In this document: positions 49,797-58,364 of the stretch, in pieces
How positions within the stretch are numbered: the first letter of the stretch is position 1
Layout of the letters: each line of letters begins with the position of its first letter
Origin: Rubellimicrobium rubrum
Lineage (GTDB): Bacteria; Pseudomonadota; Alphaproteobacteria; Rhodobacterales; Rhodobacteraceae
DNA: 64,000 nt
Reading direction: 5' to 3'
Assembly: GCF_006152115.1 (NCBI RefSeq)
Contig: NZ_VDFU01000019.1
Location: 16,616-80,615, forward strand
Program-made: the position numbers and the translations under genes
Notes under the pieces: generated by a model
What the model was told of the DNA's origin: nothing
What the model saw: the letters and a program-made list of their open reading frames with translations, nothing else
The model's database searches: none

Positions 49797-50381
49797 ATGT
49801 CCCCAGAGGCCCCCATCCCGATCGCCGATCATGCGGCCGAGAGCCTTGACCTCGGGCCCGATCCTTCCCTGCTTCTCGTCGATGACGACGAGGCATTCCT
49901 GCGCCGCCTGGGCCGGGCCATGGAGCGAAGGGGCTTCGAGGTGGAGATGGCCGGGTCGGTTGCAGCCGCCCTGGCCGCGATCTCCGTCAAGCCGCCAGCC
50001 TACGCCGTGGTGGACCTGAGGCTAGGGGATGGGAATGGCCTCGACGTCGTGGAGCGCCTGCGGGAGCGGCGCGACGATGCCCGTGTAATCGTGCTGACCG
50101 GATACGGCGCCATCGCCAGCGCCGTGGCCGCCGTGAAGATCGGCGCCATAGATTATCTGTCCAAACCTGCCGACGCGGCAGAGGTGACCCAGGCGCTGCT
50201 GGCCCAAGGGGGTGAGTTGCCAGGACCTCCCGAGAACCCGATGAGCGCGGACCGCGTCCGCTGGGAGCATATCCAGCGCGTCTACGAGATGTGCGATCGC
50301 AACGTCTCGGAAACGGCGCGCCGTTTGGGCATGCATCGTCGGACCCTTCAACGAATCCTAGCCAAGCGCAGCCCCAAGTAG
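49797..50381 (+). CDS. regA: Redox response regulator RegA (PrrA)
   Basis: 194 residues. Receiver domain LLLVDDDEAFLRR with phospho-acceptor Asp in VVDLRLGDGNGLDV (D73) and a lysine in YLSKPADA. The C-terminal Fis-type helix-turn-helix NVSETARRLGMHRRTLQRILAKRSPK is almost invariant in the family. It activates photosynthesis, respiration and carbon-fixation genes in relatives. I chose the ATG at 49797, which gives a length nearer the family; an ATG six codons upstream (49779) is also open. Confidence 0.95.
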   Translation: MSPEAPIPIADHAAESLDLGPDPSLLLVDDDEAFLRRLGRAMERRGFEVEMAGSVAAALAAISVKPPAYAVVDLRLGDGNGLDVVERLRERRDDARVIVLTGYGAIASAVAAVKIGAIDYLSKPADAAEVTQALLAQGGELPGPPENPMSADRVRWEHIQRVYEMCDRNVSETARRLGMHRRTLQRILAKRSPK

Positions 50382-50404
50382 CAGCGGGCCTGGTGGGCAG
50401 CGGG

Positions 50405-50420
50405 TGTTTCACGTGAAACT
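50405..50420. other. Second parS-like ParB binding site
   Basis: TGTTTCACGTGAAACT matches the palindrome TGTTTCACGTGAAACA at 15 of 16 bases (last base T for A). It lies in the 148-bp intergenic space between the convergent regA and HD-domain genes, about 24.7 kb from the candidate origin. Match and place are seen; binding is inferred. Confidence 0.85.
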
Positions 50421-50529
50421 CCTTGGCTCATCTGATAAGCATCAAGCGCTTGGCGGCCCGAAGCTTCGGCGACGTGAGCGCCTACGGGACCAGGTGCTCG
50501 CCGCTCAGCCGGGACCGTGCTGCGAGAAT

Positions 50530-51114
50530 TCAGCCTCTCGCAAGTTCCGCATGCCGTGCAAGGAAGGCCGCGCGCGACTCCATGGGCGGCCTGAGGCGCA
50601 GCACCAGGCCAGGCAGGACACCCTCGGGCGGGCGCCCGAAAAGCCGGTCGGCTTCGGTCATCGAGAAGCCCGCGATCTGTGTGGCCTCCAGCCAGGCGCT
50701 TATCTTGTCCGCACGCTTGATCGCGCCCTTGATGTCGGAGGGCAGGCTCGCAGGCAGGCCGAAGCGCAGATGCACCGCGGCAGCAAGCCGGGCGTCCAAC
50801 GCGCCGTAACCTTCGCCCAGCACCGCCTTGACCGGCGAAATCATGTCCCCGATCACGTATTCCGGAGCGTCATGGAGCAGCGCGGCCAGACGCCAGCGCG
50901 GAGAAGGAGCGACCCAGATCGCCCCAAAGATTTCCTCCACCAGCAGGGAATGCTCGGCCACCGAATAGGGCCAGTCGCCCCGGGTCTGGCCATTCCAGCG
51001 CGCCACGAAGGCCAGCCCATGCGCGATATCCTCCACCTCAATATCGAGGGGGGTAGGGTCGAGAAGGTCGAGCCGCCGTCCCGAAAGCATCCGCTGCCAC
51101 GCCCGCCTGACCAT
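50530..51114 (-). CDS. HD-domain phosphohydrolase
   Basis: 194 residues. HD metal motif in AALLHDAPEYVIGD, with an upstream histidine (AEHSLLV) and a downstream DKISAWLEATQIAGF. This resembles the YfbR-type 5'-nucleotidases that act on dNMPs. I start at the ATG at 51112-51114 (MVRRAWQRML); the frame upstream runs into the ahcY promoter region and is unsupported. Divergent from ahcY. Substrate not certain. Confidence 0.82.
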   Translation of the reverse strand: MVRRAWQRMLSGRRLDLLDPTPLDIEVEDIAHGLAFVARWNGQTRGDWPYSVAEHSLLVEEIFGAIWVAPSPRWRLAALLHDAPEYVIGDMISPVKAVLGEGYGALDARLAAAVHLRFGLPASLPSDIKGAIKRADKISAWLEATQIAGFSMTEADRLFGRPPEGVLPGLVLRLRPPMESRAAFLARHAELARG

Positions 51115-51236
51115 ATCGTCCTCCGCCTGGGTGCAAGGATCTAGGCGCAGGCCCGCTCGCTCGCCAAGCAATTGCCGAAAATGGCCCACGGTGCTAAGTC
51201 CCCGCGCCACAGCCGTCGTGAGGGAAGGACCCACAG

Positions 51237-52631
51237 ATGCCCGCCGAACACATCGTCAAGGATCTTGGCCTCGCCGCCTTCGGCCGCAAGGAACTCGACA
51301 TCGCCGAGACCGAGATGCCGGGCCTCATGGCGCTGCGCGAGGAGTTCGGAGCCTCGAAGCCGCTGCAAGGCGCGCGGATCGCGGGCTCGCTCCACATGAC
51401 CATCCAGACCGCCGTGTTGATCGAGACGCTGGTGGCGCTGGGGGCCGAGGTGCGCTGGGCGTCCTGCAACATCTTCTCCACCCAGGACCACGCGGCGGCG
51501 GCCATCGCCGAGCGGGGCATCCCCGTTTTCGCCATCAAGGGCGAAACGCTGGAGGAGTACTGGACCTACACCGACCGGATCTTCGCGTTCTCCGAAGGGA
51601 CCGCGAACATGATTCTGGACGACGGCGGCGATGCGACGCTCTACATCCTCCTGGGCGCCCGCGTCGAGAACGGTGAGACGGACCTGATCGCCGTCCCGAC
51701 CTCGGACGAGGAGGTGTGCCTGTTCAACCAGATCAGGAAGCGCCTTGCCGAAAGCCCCGGCTGGTTCACCCAGCAGCGTGACGCGATCCGTGGCGTCAGC
51801 GAGGAAACGACCACGGGCGTGAAGCGCCTTTATGATCTCCACAAGAAGGGCCTGCTCCCTTTCCCGGCGATCAACGTCAACGACTCGGTCACCAAGTCCA
51901 AGTTCGACAACAAGTACGGCTGCAAAGAGTCGCTCGTGGACGGCATTCGTCGCGCCACCGACACCATGATGGCCGGCAAGGTCGCGGTGGTCTGTGGTTA
52001 CGGCGATGTGGGCAAGGGCTCGGCCGCCTCCCTGCGCGGGGCGGGCGCCCGCGTGAAGGTGACCGAAGTCGACCCGATCTGCGCGCTGCAGGCCGCGATG
52101 GACGGCTACGAGGTGACGATCCTCGAGGACGAGGTCGCGACCGCCGATATATTCATCACCACGACCGGCAACAAGGACGTCATCCGTCTCGAGCATATGC
52201 GCGAGATGAAGGATATGGCGATCGTCGGCAACATCGGCCACTTCGACAACGAGATCCAGGTGGCCGCGCTGCGCAATCACAAATGGACCAACATCAAGGA
52301 ACAGGTGGACATGATCGAGATGCCTTCGGGTAATCGGATCATTCTGCTGTCCGAAGGACGGCTCCTCAATCTCGGCAACGCGACGGGGCACCCGAGCTTC
52401 GTGATGTCGGCGTCGTTCTCGAACCAGGTGCTGGCGCAGATCGAGCTTTGGACAAAGCCGGGCGACTATGCGCCGGGCGTGTACATTCTGCCCAAGTCCC
52501 TGGACGAGAAGGTGGCGAAGCTGCACCTCAAGAAGATTGGGGCCAAGCTCACCGAACTCAAGAAGGATCAGGCCGACTACATCGGGGTGGCCATCGAAGG
52601 CCCTTTCAAGCCCGAACATTATCGTTACTGA
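51237..52631 (+). CDS. ahcY: Adenosylhomocysteinase
   Basis: 464 residues. NAD-binding [18 protein letters not shown], the substrate motif [28 protein letters not shown], and the C-terminal PFKPEHYRY all fit. It splits S-adenosylhomocysteine into adenosine and homocysteine, keeping methylation going. No SAH or SAM riboswitch could be recognised in the 122-bp leader shared with the divergent HD gene. Confidence 0.97.
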   Translation: MPAEHIVKDLGLAAFGRKELDIAETEMPGLMALREEFGASKPLQGARIAGSLHMTIQTAVLIETLVALGAEVRWASCNIFSTQDHAAAAIAERGIPVFAIKGETLEEYWTYTDRIFAFSEGTANMILDDGGDATLYILLGARVENGETDLIAVPTSDEEVCLFNQIRKRLAESPGWFTQQRDAIRGVSEETTTGVKRLYDLHKKGLLPFPAINVNDSVTKSKFDNKYGCKESLVDGIRRATDTMMAGKVAVVCGYGDVGKGSAASLRGAGARVKVTEVDPICALQAAMDGYEVTILEDEVATADIFITTTGNKDVIRLEHMREMKDMAIVGNIGHFDNEIQVAALRNHKWTNIKEQVDMIEMPSGNRIILLSEGRLLNLGNATGHPSFVMSASFSNQVLAQIELWTKPGDYAPGVYILPKSLDEKVAKLHLKKIGAKLTELKKDQADYIGVAIEGPFKPEHYRY

Positions 52632-52689
52632 GGCGCTTTGCCTAAGCGAGACGTGGCTCTAGGCTCGGTACTTTGGAAGTCGAGGCGAT

Positions 52690-52881
52690 ATGCGGACCAT
52701 TCTCACGGCTCTTGGCGTGCTGATGATCGCGCCGGGCCTTCTTTGGGCCGCTCAGGGGAGCGGCCTGTTTCCTTATCCGGCCCGGAGCTTCATGGTTGAT
52801 CAAGGCTCCTGGATCGGGTGGGGCCTGCTTATGGCCGCTGCGGGAGTGGTGGTCCTTTGGGCCGCGCGGCGTAGGACCTGA
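52690..52881 (+). CDS. Small two-helix membrane protein
   Basis: 63 residues. Two hydrophobic stretches (about 3-21 and 40-58) with a short Ser/Gly/Pro loop and an Arg-rich end (AARRRT). Not recognised. Follows ahcY by 58 bases on the same strand; a weak ribosome site (GAGGCG) is present. It ends at a hairpin. It is short, so it could be a chance frame, but the two clean membrane spans and codon use look real. Confidence 0.55.
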   Translation: MRTILTALGVLMIAPGLLWAAQGSGLFPYPARSFMVDQGSWIGWGLLMAAAGVVVLWAARRRT

Positions 52882-52895
52882 CGCTAGACGTCAGG
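52877..52895 (+). terminator. Short hairpin at the end of the small membrane protein gene
   Basis: CCTGACG / CGTCAGG (7-bp perfect stem, loop CTAGA) begins within the stop region of the preceding gene. No T tract follows, so it may be a transcript-end structure rather than a true Rho-independent terminator. Confidence 0.4.
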
Positions 52896-52964
52896 AGTTC
52901 CGCGGCATTTGCCTCGAATGCCTTGGGCTCGGTCTTTGGCAACGGGGCATGATCGTGCTAGACA

Positions 52965-53075
52965 GATCGCGAGCCAGGACGGTTCGGACCAAAGCCTTCG
53001 TCGCGTGTGGGAGCGCGGGTGAGAGGGAGGGGTCCCGCGCCGTCCTGCGGGATCCCTCCATTCACCTTTTCGAAT
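52965..53075 (+). ncRNA. Possible small RNA in the intergenic gap
   Basis: A sigma70-like promoter could lie at 52936-52964: TTGGCA, 17-base spacer, TAGACA (the -10 is poor). The following roughly 100 bases have no reading frame of note and end in a strong hairpin, GGAGGGGTCCCGC / GCGGGATCCCTCC (53026-53038 and 53047-53059), followed by ATTCACCTTTT. The layout suits a free-standing transcript on the + strand. It matches no RNA family I recognise. Weak evidence. Confidence 0.3.
53026..53059 (+). terminator. Strong hairpin, possible Rho-independent terminator
   Basis: 13-bp stem with one G-T wobble and an 8-base loop, then ATTCACCTTTT. It lies over 100 bases from either flanking gene, so what it terminates is unclear: a read-through transcript from 52690 or a separate small RNA. 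Confidence 0.6.
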
Positions 53076-53168
53076 CCTCGACGACGTGCTGCGTCGGTGC
53101 GACCACGTTGATGGGTTCTTGTCCGTCAGACCCGTCCTGTGGGCGCGGGTTGCTGATCTCCGGCCCGC

Positions 53169-53588
53169 TCAGGGCTCCGTGCCGCCCATCTCGCAAATCC
53201 GGCACCACTCCTCGGGGGTGACGGGTTGGACGGACAAGCGGCTGTTCTTCACGAGGACCATCTCAGCCAGCCTGGGCTCGGCCCGGATCGCCTCCAGCGT
53301 CACCGGACGGACGAGGGGCCGCAAGGCGCGAACGTCGACGCAGTCCCAGCGAGGATCGTCCGCCGTGCTGTCGGGATGGCAGGGCGCGGTCACCTCGACG
53401 ATCCCCACCACCTCGCGCCCCTTCTGGGAGTGGTAAAAGAAGCCCCGGTCGCCCGGCACCATCGCCCGCATGTTGTTGCGGGCCTGGTAATTGCGAACGC
53501 CGTGCCACTCTCCGCCCGTCGCGCCCAAGGCAACCTGTTCATTCCAGCCAAAGACGTCCGGCTCGGACTTGAAGAGCCAGTAGGCCAT
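53169..53588 (-). CDS. EVE domain protein
   Basis: 139 residues. It begins MAYWLFKSEPDVFGW and has GVRNYQARNNMRAMVPGD and FFYHSQKG, the Thyn1/EVE signature. EVE domains are PUA-like and bind modified bases in DNA or RNA, e.g. 5-methylcytosine derivatives. The bacterial target here is unknown. Last gene of a leftward set with gpsA and tsaD (34-base gap). Confidence 0.9.
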   Translation of the reverse strand: MAYWLFKSEPDVFGWNEQVALGATGGEWHGVRNYQARNNMRAMVPGDRGFFYHSQKGREVVGIVEVTAPCHPDSTADDPRWDCVDVRALRPLVRPVTLEAIRAEPRLAEMVLVKNSRLSVQPVTPEEWCRICEMGGTEP

Positions 53589-53622
53589 GCTGCGATCCCC
53601 TTCGTTCGTCCCCTGTCCGCTC

Positions 53623-54585
53623 TTATTCGGCCTTGAGCGGCCGGTCGAGCAGACCTCTTAGGGCCGATCCGACATCCGTCTGTCCTTTCACGAGCCCGGC
53701 AACCGCTTGGGTGACCGGCAACTCCAGCCCCAACCGGTCGCCCAGCCGCATGGCCGCCTGTGCCGTCGCTGCGCCCTCGACCGTCACCCCGGCCGCGAAG
53801 CCCTCGCGGCGTCCCAGCGACAGGCCGAAACGGTAGTTGCGCGAACACTCCGAGGTGGCGGTGAGGACAAGGTCCCCCAGCCCCGAGAGTCCCATCAACG
53901 TGGTCTCCTCGGCCCCAACCCGTAGCGCCAGCCGCCGCATCTCCGCGAACCCCCGCGTGAGGAGAGCCGCCCGTGCCGACTCTCCGAAGCCACCGCCGAT
54001 GCAGGCGCCACAGGCGATCGCCACGACGTTCTTCAGGGCCCCGCCCAGTTCCGCGCCCACGAGATCGGTCGTCCGGTAAAGCCGCAGGACCGGCGTGGCG
54101 AGCAGGGCCTGAAGCCGCGACCCGGCCTCCGGGTCCGCGCAGGCCAGCGTGAGCGCCGTGGGAAGGCCGCGCGCGATGTCGGCGGCAAAGCTCGGTCCGG
54201 TGAGGACAAGAGGCAGGGCGGTCGGCAGGACGCGACGGATGGCGGCGCTCGGGCCTTCGAGGGTTTCGAGGTCGATGCCTTTGCCGCAGGCGACCAGCGG
54301 CTTGCCGGCCAACGCACCAGCATGATCGGCCAGAACGCCGCGCAGGGACTGCGCGGGAATGGCCAGCAGCAGCACATCGGCCCGGGCCAGGGACTCGGGA
54401 TCGGCAGTCAGCGTCAAAACCGGCGGAAGCGTCACGCCCGGCAGGCGGGGGTTGGTCCGGCTCTGCTCCATCTCTGCCACGGCTGCGGCGTCCCGGCCCC
54501 ACAGCATCACCTCGCGCGAACCGCAAAGCGCCAAGGCCAGCGCCGTGCCGAAAGCGCCAGCCCCCGCAACGACGATGCCGCTCAC
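53623..54585 (-). CDS. gpsA: Glycerol-3-phosphate dehydrogenase [NAD(P)+]
   Basis: 320 residues. NAD-binding [10 protein letters not shown] at about residues 8-17, GKGIDLET, and the catalytic lysine in [13 protein letters not shown]. It makes glycerol-3-phosphate for phospholipids. The start is a GTG at 54583-54585 overlapping the tsaD stop (GTGA); no ATG matches the family N-terminus. Confidence 0.95.
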   Translation of the reverse strand: MSGIVVAGAGAFGTALALALCGSREVMLWGRDAAAVAEMEQSRTNPRLPGVTLPPVLTLTADPESLARADVLLLAIPAQSLRGVLADHAGALAGKPLVACGKGIDLETLEGPSAAIRRVLPTALPLVLTGPSFAADIARGLPTALTLACADPEAGSRLQALLATPVLRLYRTTDLVGAELGGALKNVVAIACGACIGGGFGESARAALLTRGFAEMRRLALRVGAEETTLMGLSGLGDLVLTATSECSRNYRFGLSLGRREGFAAGVTVEGAATAQAAMRLGDRLGLELPVTQAVAGLVKGQTDVGSALRGLLDRPLKAE

Positions 54586-55676
54586 GCCTTGGCGCCCTTG
54601 CGGCCCGCCCCGATGAGCGGCGCAGCGGACGCGTCGAGCGGCCAGCGCGGACGGGCCATGATGGCGGAGTCCGGATCGATGCCAGCGCGTGCCCTCTCGA
54701 TCCCGGCCCAGGCGATCATGGCGGCGTTGTCGGTGCAGAGCGGCAAGGGCGGAGCCACGAAATGGACGTCCATGCCCTCGCATAGCGCCAGAAGCCGCGA
54801 CCGAATGGCCGTGTTCGCTGCCACGCCTCCGGCCACTGCCATGGCCGGAACCCTGGGGCCGACGTCCCTGTATAGGCCGAGCGCGCGGCGGGTCTTCTCG
54901 ACCAGGATATCGGCCACGGCGAGTTGGAACGCCGCACACAGATCGCGCCGGTCGGCTTCCCGCAGCCCGCCCGCCTCCGCCATGAGTGTGTCACGGGCGC
55001 GCAGGGCCGCGGTCTTGAGGCCCGAGAACGACATGGCGCAGCCGTCGCGGTCGAGAAGGGGACGGGGAAGGCTGATGCGCCGGGACTCCCCTTTGGCGGC
55101 CTCCCGCTCGATGGACGGTCCTCCGGGCTGAGGCAGCCCAAGAAGCTTGGCCACCTTGTCGAAAGCCTCGCCGGGGGCATCGTCGATGGTGCCACCCAAG
55201 CGGCGGAAACGGTCAGGGCCTTCCACGATCAGGAACTGGCAATGCCCCCCCGACACCAGCAGGAGCAGGTAAGGAAAGGCGAGGTCGTCGGTCAACCGCG
55301 GCGTCAGCGCGTGGCCGGCCAGATGGTTCACGGCCCAGAGCGGACGCCCCGTTGCAGCCGCGAGCCCCTTGGCCAGCATCACCCCGGCCAGCACCCCGCC
55401 AATGAGTCCCGGTCCTGCAGTGACGGCGATGCCGTCGATCTCGGGCAGGCCGATGCCTGCCTCGGCCAGCGCGGCTTCGACGCAGTGGTCCAGCACCTCG
55501 GCATGCGCGCGGGCGGCGATTTCAGGGACGACGCCGCCGAAGGCCGCGTGCAACAGCCCTTGGCTTCGCACGACGGAGGACAGGACGCGCGCGCCGGCCG
55601 GCCCTTCGCGCAGCACGGCCGCCGCGCTGTCGTCGCAGCTCGACTCGATGCCCAGAAAGGTCAACGGCCTGTTCAT
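54582..55676 (-). CDS. tsaD: tRNA N6-adenosine threonylcarbamoyltransferase TsaD
   Basis: 364 residues. [16 protein letters not shown] at the N-terminus, the metal-binding [15 protein letters not shown] and the late [13 protein letters not shown] motif. It transfers threonylcarbamoyl to A37 of tRNA, with TsaB and TsaE. The ATG at 55674-55676 has GGAGG six bases upstream; the longer frame above it crosses hemD and was rejected. Confidence 0.96.
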   Translation of the reverse strand: MNRPLTFLGIESSCDDSAAAVLREGPAGARVLSSVVRSQGLLHAAFGGVVPEIAARAHAEVLDHCVEAALAEAGIGLPEIDGIAVTAGPGLIGGVLAGVMLAKGLAAATGRPLWAVNHLAGHALTPRLTDDLAFPYLLLLVSGGHCQFLIVEGPDRFRRLGGTIDDAPGEAFDKVAKLLGLPQPGGPSIEREAAKGESRRISLPRPLLDRDGCAMSFSGLKTAALRARDTLMAEAGGLREADRRDLCAAFQLAVADILVEKTRRALGLYRDVGPRVPAMAVAGGVAANTAIRSRLLALCEGMDVHFVAPPLPLCTDNAAMIAWAGIERARAGIDPDSAIMARPRWPLDASAAPLIGAGRKGAKA

Positions 55677-55779
55677 GTGCCTCCGCTCGCAGATCGGGTG
55701 CCGGCAAGGCTGGTCTCTGCCCGGTTTCCGCGCGTAGCATCGGCATGGCTGCGGGGCAAGGACAGGGCATGAACGGCGC

Positions 55780-56514
55780 ATGGACGGATCGCTGACGCTG
55801 CTGCTCACCCGGCCCCTCGATGCATCCCGGCGCTTTCTGGCGGAGTGCGAGGCCGCGCGAGGAGCTCCCATCCCGGCGCTGCTCTGCCCGGTCATGGATA
55901 TCCATCCGATCTCCGTCACCCTGGACGGTAGGCCTGCCGCCCTTTTGCTCACCTCTGAGAAGGGGGCCGAGCGGGCCGGGGATCTGGGGCTGGGGGGCTT
56001 GCCCGCCTGGTGCGTGGGGGCGCGTACGACGGCAGCCGCCCGGGAACGGGGGTTGAACGCCATTGAGGCGGGGCCAGACGCCGAGGGCCTCCTGAAGACG
56101 ATCCTGGCAGCGCAGCCACCTGGTCCCTTGCTCCATCTTCGTGGTCAGCACGCCCGGGGCGATCTGGTTCCGCGACTGAGAGCCGCAGGCATCGACGCGA
56201 GCGAGGTCGTGGTTTATCGGCAGGAGGCACTCGGCCCCTCGCCAGAGGCACGGCGCGCACTGGACGCGCCCTCTCCCTTGGTTGCTCCCCTTTTTTCGCC
56301 CCGCAGCGCCGTCCTTCTGGCAGCTTGGGCTCTGCGGGCTCCCGTTCATGCCGTGGCGATGAGCGAGGCGGTAGCCGAGGCGGCGCAAGGGCTTCGGCCG
56401 CTCTCACTGGTAGTGGCGACCCGCCCGGATGCTGCGGCCATGGTCGAGGCGACGCTGGGGCGGTTGGACCGGCTTGCGGGAGCGCGCCTTGAGGGGGGCG
56501 AAAGACCGGATTAG
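55780..56514 (+). CDS. hemD: Uroporphyrinogen-III synthase
   Basis: 244 residues with the loose two-domain HemD pattern: [27 protein letters not shown], then [22 protein letters not shown] and VVVYRQEA. The enzyme cyclises hydroxymethylbilane with ring-D inversion. The sequence is poorly conserved in this family, so identity rests partly on its neighbours mitofilin and hemY. hemC, the preceding enzyme, is not beside it. Confidence 0.85.
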   Translation: MDGSLTLLLTRPLDASRRFLAECEAARGAPIPALLCPVMDIHPISVTLDGRPAALLLTSEKGAERAGDLGLGGLPAWCVGARTTAAARERGLNAIEAGPDAEGLLKTILAAQPPGPLLHLRGQHARGDLVPRLRAAGIDASEVVVYRQEALGPSPEARRALDAPSPLVAPLFSPRSAVLLAAWALRAPVHAVAMSEAVAEAAQGLRPLSLVVATRPDAAAMVEATLGRLDRLAGARLEGGERPD

Positions 56515-56563
56515 GTAGTGTCCGGCATTCCGGTCCGAATGGACTTTTAACGAAGGAACGAAC

Positions 56564-58327
56564 ATGGCGCGCAAGGCGGGTCCCGACGACGGGGCAGAGG
56601 TTGCCCCCGAAGGGAGCGCGGACATCCCTCCGGCGGATCGCAACGACGTTGCCTCGGAGTCGTCCGTGGCCTCCTTCACCGAAGAACGCGCCCCGGAGTC
56701 CATGGCCCCGAACATGGACCCGGTAGTGCAAGCCGATCAGGCATCCCGCGCCGAAGCCGTATCCGAGGAAGGTCTGGGCGTCCTGAGGCTTGGAGAGCCG
56801 CTTGTTTCCACGGTGTCGGAGAACCGACCCCGACACGTTACCCCCGAGCCCGTCATGCCCAATCCGGTCGAGCCTGACCCGATCAGGCCTGCCTCTCTCG
56901 CGACGGATTCGATGGGTCCCAACCGGCTACAGGACGCCAAGGACACGTCCGAGGCTGTAGGAACAGGTGCCAGCCGCCCCGTCGATGAACCGTCCGAAAC
57001 CACTGGAGCAGCGGCCCGGCCCCAGACGCCTGACCGTGTCTCGGGGACGGGATTTCCCTCGGTGGCACCGACTGGCAGGACGGCTCCGGTGCCGCCTCGG
57101 CGCAGGGGCGGCTTCGGCGCGCTGCTTCTGGGTGGCATGATCGCCGCCGCTCTGGGCTTTGGGGCCGCTTGGCTGGCCCAGGACCGGCTGGGCCTATTCC
57201 CGGCCCGTCTGCCCGCCGATCTGGACGCGCGACTTGCCGAACTGGAAGCCCGTCCCGTGCCGGACAACGCCGCCATCAGCGATGTGTCGGGACGCCTGAC
57301 CGACTTCGAGGCGCGCTTGGCTGCCTTGGAGCAGGCTCCTGTGCCAGAGCCTGTCGAGGCGGTGGGAACTGTCGAAGCTCCGGACCTGGGGCCGCTTCGT
57401 GAGGATCTGACCCAGGCCACGGAAGCCGCCGAGGCTCGCGCCACAGCGCTGGAAGAACGCATCGCAGCTCTCGAGGCCCGCCCGACCGAAGCGCCTGCTG
57501 GCGGCGATGCGCCCTTGGGCTCCCTTGCCACACCGGACGCCCCGCCGGCCGAGCCCACCCCCGCACCTCCTGCCGCCCCGTCCATCGACCCCGATGCGCT
57601 GCGGGACGAGGTGACTGCGGCCCTCGACCCGCGCCTCACCGAAACCGAGGCCGGACTGGCCGACACCCGGTCCAGCTTGGCCGAGGTGCAAACCGCCCTG
57701 GACCAGCTCGAGGCCCGTCTCGCCACCGCCGAGGCCGCAAGCGCAACGGCCGCCGAACAGGCTCGCGCCGCACAGGAGGCCACGGCCGAAGTAGAGGCTC
57801 GCGCTGCCACGGCCGAGACGCAGGCCAAGATCGGCTCGGCGCTGGCGGCCCTGAATGCGGCGATCGATGCAGGCCAGCCTCTGGAAGCTCCGCTGGCTGA
57901 TCTGCAGGCCGCTGGCGCGGAGGTGCCCGAACCGCTGGCGCGAACCGCTACCGAAGGGGTCCCGACCCTGGCTGCCTTGCAGGATGCCTTCCCAGAGGCG
58001 GCACGGACTGCCCTGGCAGCTGCGCGCGACGAGGGACTGCTGAGCGACGGCGACGGCGTGCTGGGTTTCCTGCGTGGCCAGTTGTCGGTCCGGTCCGTGA
58101 CCCCACGGGAAGGGGACGATCCCGACGCCGTGCTGTCGCGTGCCGAGTCGGCCCTGTCGCGCGGCGACCTTGCCTCGACCCTGTCACAGGTCGAGTCCTT
58201 GCCGGAACCGGTCCGCCTGCCCATGGCGGACTGGATCTCTCAGGCTCGCATCCGCGTCGCGGCCGAAGCGGCCCTTGCCGATCTGGGCGAAGCCCAACCT
58301 ACCCCCGCGATGACACCGGCCGACTGA
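56564..58327 (+). CDS. Mitofilin/Mic60-like membrane protein
   Basis: 587 residues. A long acidic, Pro/Ala-rich N-terminal half precedes one membrane helix at about residues 184-206. Then comes a coiled coil rich in Ala/Glu (about 225-435) with heptad-like LEARPVP and LDQLEARLATAEAA. The C-terminal part (SVRSVTPREGDDPDAVLSRAESALSRGDLASTLSQVESL) is the conserved mitofilin signature. Bacterial Mic60 can bend membranes. It lies between hemD and hemY, its usual place in this group. Confidence 0.85.
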   Translation: MARKAGPDDGAEVAPEGSADIPPADRNDVASESSVASFTEERAPESMAPNMDPVVQADQASRAEAVSEEGLGVLRLGEPLVSTVSENRPRHVTPEPVMPNPVEPDPIRPASLATDSMGPNRLQDAKDTSEAVGTGASRPVDEPSETTGAAARPQTPDRVSGTGFPSVAPTGRTAPVPPRRRGGFGALLLGGMIAAALGFGAAWLAQDRLGLFPARLPADLDARLAELEARPVPDNAAISDVSGRLTDFEARLAALEQAPVPEPVEAVGTVEAPDLGPLREDLTQATEAAEARATALEERIAALEARPTEAPAGGDAPLGSLATPDAPPAEPTPAPPAAPSIDPDALRDEVTAALDPRLTETEAGLADTRSSLAEVQTALDQLEARLATAEAASATAAEQARAAQEATAEVEARAATAETQAKIGSALAALNAAIDAGQPLEAPLADLQAAGAEVPEPLARTATEGVPTLAALQDAFPEAARTALAAARDEGLLSDGDGVLGFLRGQLSVRSVTPREGDDPDAVLSRAESALSRGDLASTLSQVESLPEPVRLPMADWISQARIRVAAEAALADLGEAQPTPAMTPAD

Positions 58328-58364
58328 CGGCCCCCAAGAACAAGAACCGAAAGGCTTCCGGCCC

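Noticed and set aside
51115..51236. SAH or SAM/SAH riboswitch upstream of ahcY
   Set aside because: The conserved cores of these riboswitches are not present in the 122-base leader.
53061..53080. TTCGAATCC resembling a tRNA T-loop
   Set aside because: Flanking bases do not pair as a T stem and no acceptor or anticodon arm fits.
56737..58224. 495-codon Ser/Ala/Arg-rich frame opposite the mitofilin gene
   Set aside because: Low-complexity mirror of an Ala/Glu coiled coil; not a plausible protein.
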